The notes beneath the pieces were generated by a model. It was not told where the DNA came from and did no database searches. It saw nothing but the letters and a program-made list of their open reading frames with translations. Both the position numbers and the translations under genes were made by a program. This document shows positions 35,952 to 44,700 of a stretch of 46,348 nt of DNA, one piece after another. The DNA lies in contig NZ_BAJW01000024.1 in assembly GCF_000613905.1 (NCBI RefSeq), positions 1-46,348 on the forward strand, given 5' to 3'. The DNA is from Acetobacter persici JCM 25330. Its GTDB lineage: Bacteria > Pseudomonadota > Alphaproteobacteria > Acetobacterales > Acetobacteraceae. Every line of letters starts with the position of its first letter. The stretch's first letter is position 1.

Positions 35952-36788
35952 ATGAGTACGCAGGACATGACGGGCAGCGAGATGGTAACGCTCAGGCTCA
36001 GTGGTCAGGATCTGGTCGAGCTGGAACAGGCGCTCGTACAGGTTGAGTCCGGCAAGGGCGTTCTGGTGCGGCTGGCGGACCTGATGGGCGGTGCTGTAGG
36101 CCATGCCACACGGCTCGGCCTGCGCGGGCTCGGTATGGCCCCGGGGATGGAAGACAAACTGCGTGGTCTGGCTGAAACCGCCATTACCCGCGCGTTTGAT
36201 GTGGCTATTCTTGGCATGCGCAGCCCCGGTGATGCCTTGGCAGAGCCGCAGCCTTGGCGTGGCCCGGCGTTGCAGGCCGCAGTGGCGGTCTCCGGTGCCG
36301 TCGGGGGTTTTGCTGGTCTTGCGGGTCTGGCCCCGGATATTGGCTTTACGACGCTGACCATCATGCGGGAAATTGGCCGGATTGCGCGTGAGGAAGGGGA
36401 GGATCTGTCTGACCCGGATGCGCGCCTTGCCTGTCTGGAAGTTTTTGCCCTGCGGGCTTTCCCCAACGCGCGTAAGGCGGATGAAAGCGAACTCGGTTAT
36501 TTCTCCGCCCGTGCGCTGCTGCGGGGCCGCCCGGTGGTGATGCTGATTGCTGAAGTCGCGTCCCATTACGGTCTGGCGCTGGGGCAGAAAGTGTCCGTGC
36601 AGCTTATGCCGGTTGCCGGGGCGCTATGCGGGGCATCTCTCAACACCGCGTTCCTGAACCATTATCGCGCACTGGCGCGGGCGCACTTCACCATCCGTCG
36701 GCTGGAGCGTGAGCATGGTCCGGTCGTGCGGGATACGGCGGAAGCGCTGCGGGATCAGGTGTCAGCGCGGGGTGGTCGCGTCGCCTGA
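35952..36788 (+). CDS. EcsC-family protein
   Basis: The 278-residue protein resembles the EcsC family (PF12787): an N-terminal helical part (LRLSGQDLVELEQALVQVES), a hydrophobic glycine/alanine-rich middle (ALQAAVAVSGAVGGFAGLAG) followed by APDIGFTTLTIMREIGRIA and EGEDLSDPDARLACLEVFAL, the most conserved region, and then MLIAEVASHYGLALGQKVS and PVAGALCGASLNTAFLNHY. EcsC is known from the ecs operon of Bacillus, but its role is unclear; alphaproteobacterial copies stand alone as here. The start ATG 35952 follows a GAGAGGG site. It is intact. Confidence 0.88.
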   Translation: MSTQDMTGSEMVTLRLSGQDLVELEQALVQVESGKGVLVRLADLMGGAVGHATRLGLRGLGMAPGMEDKLRGLAETAITRAFDVAILGMRSPGDALAEPQPWRGPALQAAVAVSGAVGGFAGLAGLAPDIGFTTLTIMREIGRIAREEGEDLSDPDARLACLEVFALRAFPNARKADESELGYFSARALLRGRPVVMLIAEVASHYGLALGQKVSVQLMPVAGALCGASLNTAFLNHYRALARAHFTIRRLEREHGPVVRDTAEALRDQVSARGGRVA

Positions 36789-36803
36789 CGGGGCGTCGCG
36801 CCG

Positions 36804-36834
36804 TATAAAAAAGCCGGAGGGTTTACCTCCGGCT
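36804..36834 (-). terminator. Intrinsic terminator of the small membrane protein gene
   Basis: On the minus strand AGCCGGAGG-TAAAC-CCTCCGGCT forms a perfect 9-bp stem followed directly by TTTTTT, six bases after the stop of the minus-strand gene. On the plus strand it lacks a T-run but may still act as an end for the EcsC message. Confidence 0.88.
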
Positions 36835-36840
36835 GGTCAG

Positions 36841-37053
36841 TCAGGCCGTTTTTTCAGAGCCGCTTCCCTGTGCGGGCGCTGGCTTTTTCTGTTTTTTGGC
36901 CGGTGGCGGTTCTTCATCAATCAGCGTGCCGATCAGGGCCACAAAAAGCATCGCTCCGCCCACAATCAGGCAGGTCTGCTGATAGTGGAAGTCGATCAGT
37001 CTCACGATAACGCAGACAAGAATGCCGAGCAGGCAGGCCAGTCGTAAGGTCAT
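36841..37053 (-). CDS. Small two-helix membrane protein
   Basis: This 70-residue protein starts at ATG 37053 with GGAGAG just upstream. It has two membrane helices (LACLLGILVCVIVRLI and CLIVGGAMLFVALIGTLI) joined by a short loop, and a basic, proline/lysine-rich tail (EEPPPAKKQKKPAPAQG) that is probably cytoplasmic. No family is recognised. A strong terminator follows directly. It lies 22 bp downstream of the 2-hydroxyacid dehydrogenase stop, so the two may share a transcript. The clear start, terminator and hydrophobicity support a real gene. Confidence 0.72.
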   Translation of the reverse strand: MTLRLACLLGILVCVIVRLIDFHYQQTCLIVGGAMLFVALIGTLIDEEPPPAKKQKKPAPAQGSGSEKTA

Positions 37054-37075
37054 AGCGCTCTCCGGTTGTGCGGTC

Positions 37076-38049
37076 TTAGTGCGTGACGGGTGTCACAAGG
37101 GGTTTGCCTGCGGCAAGGGCGGCCACGTTATCCAGTGAGAGCATCCCCATGGCGGTGCGGGTTTCCACCGTGCGCTGCCGGTATGGGGGGTCATGAAAAT
37201 TTTTGGCAGGGCCAGCAGGCTCGGATTGGGGTTGGGTTCATTCTGATACACGTCCAGCCCGGCATTAAACAGATGCCCAGAGCGCAGGGCGTCCAGCAGA
37301 GCTGTTTCATCCACCAGTGCGCCACGAGCGGCGTTGACCAGCACGCTGCCACGCGGCAGCAGGCCGAACAGGCGGGCCGTCATGAGCGGCGGGGCACCGG
37401 GAGTTGCAGGCATATGCAGGCTGAGAATATTGCAGTGGGGCAGCATCTCTTCCAGATTTTCAAAATAGGTCGCGCCTTCTTCCTGCGCGGGGTCCAGCCT
37501 GCGGCGGTTATGGTAAATCACTTTCATGTCAAACCCACGCGCACGGCGGGCCAGCGCCTGCCCAATGCGGCCCATGCCGACAATACCCAGCGTTTTTCCG
37601 GTGACGCGGATACCAAGCATTTCATCCATTTCCAGCGTGCGGCCCCAGCCCTGCTTCATGAGGGTATAATATTCCGCAGCGCGGCGGCAGGCGGCCAGAA
37701 TCAGCATCATGGTGAGGTCCGCATTGCAGTCCGTCAGCACATCCGGCGTGTTACAGACCTTGATGCCGCGGGCCAGCAGCGCAGGCACATCCAGATGATC
37801 CAGCCCGACGCTGACGGTTGCAACCAGCTTCACGCAGTCCGGAATGGCCGCCACATCCGCCCCTTTCAGCGGGCAATGATGCGTGACCAGCATGGCAAAG
37901 GCTGTCTGCTCCGCCGCAAGGGCGAGCATGGCGGCGGTATCCAGCGGCGCATCGGGCGGGGGCGGGGCGGTAAAATCACTCTCAATCCGCTTTTCAACAG
38001 CGGATGGCAGCCGGACAGAACGGATCAGGCGAGGGGCTTCGGAAGGCAT
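37076..38049 (-). CDS. D-2-hydroxyacid dehydrogenase (glyoxylate/hydroxypyruvate reductase type), C-terminal frameshift
   Basis: From ATG 38049 (with AGGA upstream) the protein has the lactate/glycerate dehydrogenase fold. Visible parts are VSVGLDHLDVPALLARGI, the nucleotide-binding GKTLGIVGMGRIGQALARRA, NAARGALVDETAL with the catalytic Arg, GLDVYQNEPNPNPSL with the catalytic Glu, and MTPHTGSA with the catalytic His. After that the frame is lost at 37171; one extra base gives TVETRTAMGMLSLDNVAAL and a stop at 37076, 324 residues in all, a normal length. Without repair the protein ends in an unrelated tail. It uses NAD(P)H to reduce glyoxylate, hydroxypyruvate or similar 2-oxoacids, as common in acetic acid bacteria. 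The exact substrate is unknown. Confidence 0.9.
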
Positions 38050-38222
38050 GGGCGTTCCTTTATTCTGTGTGACAGACTGAGTTCCCGTAGCGGGTAAAGC
38101 AGGGCAGACTAGCATGGCCCTTTAGAAAAGCCATGGCGGGCCTATAACGGTGCAGAGGGCTCGGGGATCAGACCGGACAGGAAAAAAGACGCAGGATTGC
38201 GGGCGGGATTAAAGGAGCAGGC

Positions 38223-38932
38223 ATGACGGAGGCGCTGACACCGGAACTGATTTTAGGCGCGTATGCCGCAGGTATTTTTCCAATGGCGGCGGACGCGGAG
38301 GATGAGGACCTGCAGTGGTATGACCCCGACCCGCGGGGCATTTTGCCATTGCAGGGCTTCCATCTGTCCCGCCGTCTGATGCGTACGGTGCTGTCCGGGC
38401 GATTTGAGGTCTCGGTTGATCAGGATTTTCCCGGCGTGATGAAGGCCTGCGCCGCCCCTGCGCCGGGGCGGGAGGAGACGTGGATCAACGGCGAGATTTT
38501 TCGGCTTTTCTGTGCTCTGCATGACATGGGTTACGCGCATAGCGTGGAATGCCGGAAGGAGGGTGTGCTGGTGGGTGGCCTGTATGGCGTCGCCCTCGGC
38601 GGTGCGTTTTTTGGAGAAGTATGTTCAGCCGTGCGACCGATGCCTCCAAGGTTGCGTTAGTGCATCTGGTGGCGCGGTTGCGGCTGGGTGGGTCTGTGGT
38701 GCTTGACACACAGTTTGGAACAGACCATCTCGCCCGCTTTGGCGGGCAGGAAATCCCGGCGGCAGAGTATAAGGCCAGACTGGAACAGGCTGTCCAGATG
38801 ATGCCATGTTGGCAGCCTACACTGCCGGATGATGTGTTGGAGGCTGAAATCCGCACCCTGCGCGCAGAAACACAGGCGGCGGAAGCCCGGCACGAGGAAC
38901 GGCCAGCCACCCGGACGGCTGGTCTGGATTGA
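38223..38932 (+). CDS. aat: Leucyl/phenylalanyl-tRNA-protein transferase, one frameshift in the sequence as given
   Basis: Aat adds Leu or Phe from tRNA to proteins with N-terminal Arg or Lys, marking them for ClpAP (N-degron pathway). The protein starts [17 protein letters not shown] and has the family motif [12 protein letters not shown], then [25 protein letters not shown] and [15 protein letters not shown]. There the frame breaks at 38617-38618; one extra A gives [18 protein letters not shown], the exact family sequence, and 236 residues. The remainder has [19 protein letters not shown], also typical. So the gene is complete apart from one base, probably a read error. It is separated from the exported-protein genes by 22 bp and could be co-transcribed with them. 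Confidence 0.92.
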
Positions 38933-38954
38933 AAAACAGGAAAGACGAAGACGT

Positions 38955-39855
38955 ATGACACACTGCCAGCCGGCCCGGACGCGCCGTAAGCTGACCTTTT
39001 ACAGCCTTCTGGCGACGGCCCCGCTGGCGGCAGGATTGCTGATCAGCCAGCCGGTGCAGGCAGCAGACAGTCCCTCCGCGTCCACAGTGGCTCAGGCTCC
39101 GCAGGCGGACCATCCGCGCCTGATGCCCGCGCGGGATGCCACCATTGATTATGTTTTTCAGCCCCGTCCGCCTGCGGGTAGTGCGCCCGCTGCTGCTCTC
39201 CCGGTCAAGGACCGGCATGTGCAGGTGCTGTTCTCCGGGGATGGCGGGCTGATGCGCATTAACTACATGCTCAGCATGGACGGCCCGGAAAGCCGGGGCG
39301 CTGTGATTATCAACCGCGCGGCGCAGGAAGTGATGATTATCCTGAATGACCGCAAGGTTTACACCCGGCTGGTCCAGCAGGAAGTGGCGCGCAGCCCGTT
39401 CCTGCTGGATATGTCCATGACGTTTACCCGCAAGCAAATCCGAGGTGATCGGCCAGCCCTGCACGCTCTGGGGCGTGCAGTCCGCAGAGGGGAACGGCAC
39501 AGCCTGCGTGACGGATGACGGCTTTATTCTGGAGCAGGATGGCGTGGATGTGGATGGTCTGAACGGCCATCTGAAAGCGATGAAAATCTCTTATGATGAT
39601 GTGCCCGCTTCATCCTTTCAGCCGCCCACGGGGTTTCAGGAAGTTACACCGCACGCTCCGGGCGCGCAGCCGGGCAGTGCTGAGGAGGGCAGCGGGGCGC
39701 CGCCTTCTTCTGTTGTCAGAGGCACGGGTGCCGTGCCGCAGCAGGACCATTCCAGCCTGCCCGCCGCCACAGGCGCTGTGCCGGGTGTCGGTCCCATGAC
39801 AACACTCCCCGCTACGGAAACCGGCATGCACGATGCTTCGGGAAACACGCCATGA
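38955..39855 (+). CDS. Exported protein of unknown function 1 (DUF4412-like), frameshifted as given
   Basis: From ATG 38955 the protein begins with a basic region and signal peptide (LTFYSLLATAPLAAGLLISQ, cut after VQAA). One extra A in the AAA at 39436-39438 breaks the frame; removing it gives SEVIGQPCTLWGVQSAEG and about 299 residues. The core (HVQVLFSGDGGLMRINYMLS, GAVIINRAAQEVMIILNDRK, then ACVTDDGFILEQDG and ASSFQPPTGFQEVTPH) resembles DUF4412-type periplasmic proteins and aligns loosely with the next gene, so the two are diverged tandem copies. The C-terminal part is Gly/Pro/Ser/Thr-rich and low in complexity. Its stop overlaps the next start by four bases. Function unknown; periplasmic location is inferred. 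Confidence 0.75.
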
Positions 39856-40640
39856 GTTTCGAGCCGCGCCGAGCCGGGAGACAACTCGCGGTCCAGACTG
39901 GTCGCTTTGGCGGCAAACGGACACGAAGCAGACCGGGCTTATGGTCTGGCGCCTTTCTGTGTCTTGCCGTGGGTGCTTCTTTGTCCCAACTGTCAGCGCA
40001 GGCGGCACAGGGAACACAGGCAGCATCCGCATCCCCGTCCGCTAATGCTGATAGCGCGGGCAATTCTGTCATCACAGGCGGGACAGGTGTGGCAGGTGCA
40101 GGCATGGATGCCGGAAACCCCGCTGTCGCGCCGCAGGATGCGCCGTTTATTACGCCCTCCGTGGATGCGGATGTTCTGTATGAACTGACATCGCCCACCG
40201 GAGAGACGGTGATGAAGCAGCGGATGCGCTGGCAGGTTGCCACCCTCCGCCAGCGGCTGGACCCCGGCGGGTCTGACCTGTTTATGGTCACCTCATGGCC
40301 TGAGCATACGCTGACGGTGGTGGACCCGGACCGTAAGACGGAAAGTGTCATGCCAGCCCCCAGTCAGGGTCTCACGCCACCCGGCCATCCTGCTCTGGTT
40401 GGCTCCTATGCACGATTGGATGGTTCCGTGGTGGCGGGGGAACGCTGCATTATCTGGCGCACCAGAGATGCCGACGGACATGCGAGTGATGTCTGTTACA
40501 CGGCAGATGGTCTGCTGTTGCAGGTCGCACAGCAGGGACAGATTACCGTCCGGGCGCTGCATGTCAGCCGGGTGGCCCAGCCTGATGCGGTGTTCGCCAT
40601 TCCGTCGGGCCTGAAAAAGGTGGCCCCCGCCAGACCATAA
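39852..40640 (+). CDS. Exported protein of unknown function 2, diverged paralogue of 1
   Basis: This 262-residue protein starts at ATG 39852, overlapping the previous stop. After a basic stretch a hydrophobic segment (WSGAFLCLAVGASLSQLSAQ) acts as a signal, followed by an Ala/Gly/Ser-rich linker (about 55-90). The core reads VLYELTSPTGETVMKQRMRW, then GSDLFMVTSWPEHTLTVVDP, the paired-cysteine part GERCIIWRTRDADGHASDVC, TADGLLLQ and AVFAIPSGLKKV. Order and spacing parallel the first protein: Tyr/Met sheet, C..W turn, C-(F/Y)-T-x-DG strand, and a final A.F..P.G(L/F)..V motif. I infer common descent. No family function is known to me. It is intact. Confidence 0.75.
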   Translation: MSFEPRRAGRQLAVQTGRFGGKRTRSRPGLWSGAFLCLAVGASLSQLSAQAAQGTQAASASPSANADSAGNSVITGGTGVAGAGMDAGNPAVAPQDAPFITPSVDADVLYELTSPTGETVMKQRMRWQVATLRQRLDPGGSDLFMVTSWPEHTLTVVDPDRKTESVMPAPSQGLTPPGHPALVGSYARLDGSVVAGERCIIWRTRDADGHASDVCYTADGLLLQVAQQGQITVRALHVSRVAQPDAVFAIPSGLKKVAPARP

Positions 40641-40674
40641 TCCGCCCGGACCGTTACGACGGGAAGGAAAGAGG

Positions 40675-41451
40675 ATGCGGCTGCGTACGCCAGTCATGGT
40701 GCGCCCTGTTCTGCTGGCTCTGGCGCTCAGCGGGCTGACCGGAGCAGGACAGACTGTGTCTGCCCATGCTGCGCCCGCCGGGCCTCAGACTGTGCGGGGC
40801 AGTCAGGATGGTGGTGCAGGGACGGGTGCTGACAGCAGTGCCAGTGGCAATACCGGGGATGCCGGACTGGGGAATGCCGGACTGACAGATGGCGGAGCCG
40901 GAGCCTCTTCCGGGGGGCAGGCGGTGGCCATCTGTTTCAGGCCGCAGCCCGGCGCGGCGCGGGATACGCTGCTGGTGATTCCGTCCGGTACGGTTCTGGT
41001 GGGCCAGACGGTGCCCGCAGGCCGTAAAAGCGCACGGCAGATGGAAGCGGTTGTCACGACCGAAACCGTGACGCTCACGGATATGCAGCCCTGTAGCGGG
41101 GCAGATGCCTCAACACTGGTTTCCCGAACGCGGCGCTGGCTGGTGGATCCGGTGCGCCCGCAGGCGGCTGTGGAGTTGCGTCCGGTGGGCGAGGTCAGCG
41201 GGAATGGCGTGGATACGACGTTTGAGGAAGAAAGCGACGGATTCCGTAACGCCATTAAAAGCGGTGCCGTGACCGCCCATGTGCAGGGCACGCTGAAAGA
41301 AACTGTCGCGCTGACGGAAACGCAGGCCGATATTCCGGACACGCCAGATGATCAGTCCGGCCCCGACTGGGTCCACAGCACAGGCTGGGACCAGAAGACA
41401 AAGAGCGGTCAGAACAGCTTACGCAAAACCCCGGGCAGCAGGATGGAGTAA
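40675..41451 (+). CDS. Exported protein of unknown function 3
   Basis: This 258-residue frame starts at ATG 40675, with GGAAAGAGG just upstream. A signal peptide (VRPVLLALALSGLTGAGQTV, cut after SAHA) is followed by a Gly/Ser/Ala-rich linker (about 40-80) with repeated GNAG/GNTGDAG units. The core has VAICFRPQPGAARDTLLVIP, GTVLVGQTVPAGRKSARQME and QPCSGADASTLVSRTRRWLV. It lacks the C..W and TADG/TDDG motifs of the two preceding proteins, so I do not call it a paralogue. It completes a three-gene exported cluster. The last 43 bp overlap the 3' end of the AsmA-like gene on the other strand. Function unknown. Confidence 0.68.
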   Translation: MRLRTPVMVRPVLLALALSGLTGAGQTVSAHAAPAGPQTVRGSQDGGAGTGADSSASGNTGDAGLGNAGLTDGGAGASSGGQAVAICFRPQPGAARDTLLVIPSGTVLVGQTVPAGRKSARQMEAVVTTETVTLTDMQPCSGADASTLVSRTRRWLVDPVRPQAAVELRPVGEVSGNGVDTTFEEESDGFRNAIKSGAVTAHVQGTLKETVALTETQADIPDTPDDQSGPDWVHSTGWDQKTKSGQNSLRKTPGSRME

Positions 41452-44400
41452 GGGTTCACGCTTAGGTCCGGGTCTTCCAGCTTGCCGGCAATGCCGAAGG
41501 TCATGGCGACAAGGCCGCCCTCTTTTTCCGGGCTGAACAGTTTGCCGATGCCCGGCAGCTTGCCGGGAAGTTTATTGAGCGCGAAGGCCGGAACGACCGT
41601 CCCGTTCAGGTCCAGCTTACTGTGGTCCAGATCAATCTTGCCTTCCAGCGTGGCCCCCAGCGCATCATTACCCATATGGCCGTTCTGGATGCTTAGTACA
41701 CCCTCGGAAAACGTGACCGGCAGGTTGAGGGTGGAGACTTCAAACTCCGGGGATTTGCGGGCATTGAGCCAGCCGTAAAGAGACAGGTTGCGGGCCAGAA
41801 GCACGGTCGCCGGAGCTTTCTTCAGCACAAACGGGCTGACACGCACGGTCCCTTTAAACGGAGCCGAGGCCTGTGTGTCGTCAAACGCGCCGGTCAGCGT
41901 GGCGTGCCCGCCCTGCACGTTAGGCAGAATATTGAGTGCTGCCAGAAATCCGCCCATGTCCGGAATGGTGACATGCAGGGTGCGGACCGCACCCTTGGGT
42001 TCCAGCGTCATTGTCACCGGGGATGGCCCGCGCATGGCAAAATGCATGCGTTCCAGCCGCTGGCCGTTATCTTCAAAATGCCCTGTCACGTCCCGCAACG
42101 GCTGTTTGGTCTGGCTGTAATACAGGGCGTTGGCCGTCATATCGATGGTCCACGCATTCCCCGGTGGGCCGTGCAGCTTGCCTGTGGCGGCTTCCGGCAC
42201 ATGGTAACCTGAGGAGGCCTGTTTAGGCGCGTTCGGGTCTCCTTCCATCAGTGGCGCAAGGTCCAGCGTATCGGCATACACCCCGACCTGAATGGTTTTG
42301 TCCTGCGAGGCATAGGGCAGAACAAGGCGGGCATGGCCGGTTGAACGGGCGATGCGGAAGGAGGACACCAGCACTTCCGGCGCGGCTTTTTCCCGCAGCA
42401 GGGCATGGCCCCGCACATCCAGATCCGGCCCGGTGGCAAAAATATTCTCCACCGAGGTAATGCGCCCGTCCAGCAGAGCAAGGGTGGCGGAAACCTGCGC
42501 GGCGCGGCCCGCGGCCTTGTGCCAGAGCGGAATGACAATGCCTGACCGTTTGAGGTCAAGAGTGATGTCCACGCTGCCGTGCTTGTTCCCGAGCCGCGCA
42601 TAGTCAACCCCCAGATCAGCGCTGCCGTAAAAATGGGTGCTGGTATCAATACCGGCAGCGGAGGCTGTGTCGGGCGTAATGCGGCTGAACAGATGCGCTT
42701 TTTCCGCCGTATCCTGCGGGCGGAGGGAGCGGAAGTTCATGAAATAAGTGATGTCAGAAGGCAGGCCGCCCAGCACGCCGTGGCCATTCAGGTCCATCTG
42801 TTGTGTGGTGGCGGCAATCTGGAATGTGCCATCGGTAATGGCGCGTCCGGCTACAACATTTCCCAGATGGGTGTGGCTGACCTGCGCATGCGCATCCACA
42901 ATCATCTGATCTGTGGTGACATCACTTTCCAGCGGCAGCGTCAGGGAAAATTTGGCGCTGGCCTCGCCGGAAGGTTTGGTGAAGCTGATGGGGTGACGGG
43001 AGAGAAGATGCAGCCGTGGCTCAGCCAGCATGGCCAGCATGTCCCGCAGGTTGCCGCGCAGTTCCGTCACAATGGTGCCCATCTGGTCTTTTTTGGAAAG
43101 ACCGGTGATCTCCATGGTGCCGGGGCCAGCCGCCACGCGGCCCACGCCGGTAGCCCCCACATTTTTGTCGCCACGGTCAATAAGCTGGTAAGCATGGTCA
43201 AAATGAATGGTCAGCTTATCAAGATCATTCACCTCAAGATGCGCATCCAGATGATGCAGCGGTGAGATGGGGCGGAGCCAGTGGACCGTCAGGTCCGAGC
43301 CCTCCACGCTACCTTTGACTGAGGTCAGCTTGATGCCGTTCCAGCCTTTATCGCTATGCAGCGTAATGGCGGTATGCAGATCATGCGCCGTGCCGTCCGT
43401 AATGTTGGTATCAACCCATTTCCGGCCGCCTTTTGCGGCTCTGGCGGGCCAGTAATTGGCAATATCGCCAAACGGAATGGTTGGAATATCCAGCGCGGCC
43501 TGTCCCGAAAGCACTGTCGGGCTGAACAGGTCTGATGCGTTTAACTGGCCGGTCAGGGTGACGGTAATGCCGTTCTGCGGGTCTTCCGGATGTTCAGGGT
43601 TCAGCAGGTCCAGCGTCAGGGCCTGCAGCGTAATGGTGGCGGGGGTGTGCGTGGGGGACTGATGGTTAAGGTCCAGATGCGCCGCCAGCGTGCCGTGATG
43701 CAGCAGGTAGGTTGAACCACCGCCCTGAATTTCTCCGGCACCGAAGTCGGTTTTCAGATCCACCCCCTGCGGCAGCAGCCAGGTGCTTTTGGGGGCCGGG
43801 GCGAAGGTCGTGTCCGCTGTCAGGCTGACGGGCACATCCAGCATTTTCAGGGCCAGGGCCAGACTGGCGAATGTTTCCGGGCGCACAGGGGCCAGAGCCA
43901 TGTGCCACTGGATGGTGCCCTGATCAGTCTGTGTGCCCTGCGCGTGATGCTCAGCCGTTCCGTGCTGTCCTGCTGCGCCTGAAACGTGAGCGCGACGGAG
44001 CCGGTCAGGCCGTTGCCGCCGCGCAGGCTCACGGCGCGCAGGGTGGAGGTGATGGGGGAGGCAATCCATTGTGTATGCGTCAGCCGGTCATCAATCGTGA
44101 CCTGCGCATCCGTCAGCCCGATGCGGTGCAGGGCGCTGGGGTCCAGTGAGCCATTGGTGTCGGACGCCGTGGCCGGGGCGGGGGGCGCGTCCACATCAAG
44201 CCCGACGGTGCCATCCGTCCCGCGCCGCAGCGCCATCCGTACGCCGGTGAGGTCCACGGTATTGAGGGCGATGCTGCCGTGCATAAGCGCCAGCGGGTCA
44301 AGCGTGACATGCGCGGCTTTGATGGTGTCCGCCGTTGTCCTGTCTGCTTTGAGAATACGCACGTCATGCAGTGAGAGCATGACAGGGACGCTCAAGCCAT

Positions 44401-44665
44401 CCCGCAGACCATTCCATTGCAGTTCCGCCCGCCGCAGCGTGAGGGTGGCCGCCGCAGGCTGGCCGGGCTGCCCATTGAGCACCGCAACGGGGAGGAAGGG
44501 CCGCACCACAGGGGTCACGTTCACCGGGCCGAACAGCATCCGCACCAGCAGGGCCGCCACACACAGCACCGGCAGAACCAGCACGGCAGCCGCCAGAACC
44601 GTCAGAACGCGCAGGGCCCGTTTATGCAGCGGACGCGGGAGGTCTTGACCGGCGGAAGTCAACAC
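41409..44665 (-). CDS. AsmA/YhdP-like (DUF3971) envelope protein, one frameshift in the sequence as given
   Basis: A very large protein of about 1085 residues if one base is added at the CC pair 43960-43961 (QQDSTGTAEHHAQ restored). A membrane anchor (VLTVLAAAVLVLPVLCVAAL) is followed by a long periplasmic beta-rich region and the AsmA-type C-terminal domain, ending in VNPYSILLPGVLRKLF, which matches the VNPLS..PG.LR.LF end of this family. In E. coli YhdP, TamB and related AsmA-like proteins form bridge-like channels that move phospholipids towards the outer membrane; this copy probably does the same. The start is GTG 44665, only 35 bp from glnE, which runs the other way. It adds a second lipid-transport candidate to the MCE operon of this window. 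Confidence 0.9.
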
Positions 44666-44700
44666 AGCAAGCCTTTGCGTTCCATCAGAATGGTCAGGTT

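Noticed and set aside
35734..36046. Short plus-strand frames before the EcsC gene
   Set aside because: They overlap the promoter-like and leader region, lack ribosome-binding sites and have no recognisable features.
37090..38097. Plus-strand open frame of 335 codons opposite the 2-hydroxyacid dehydrogenase
   Set aside because: Shadow frame; product rich in His, Gln and Arg without motifs, while the minus strand shows the full dehydrogenase.
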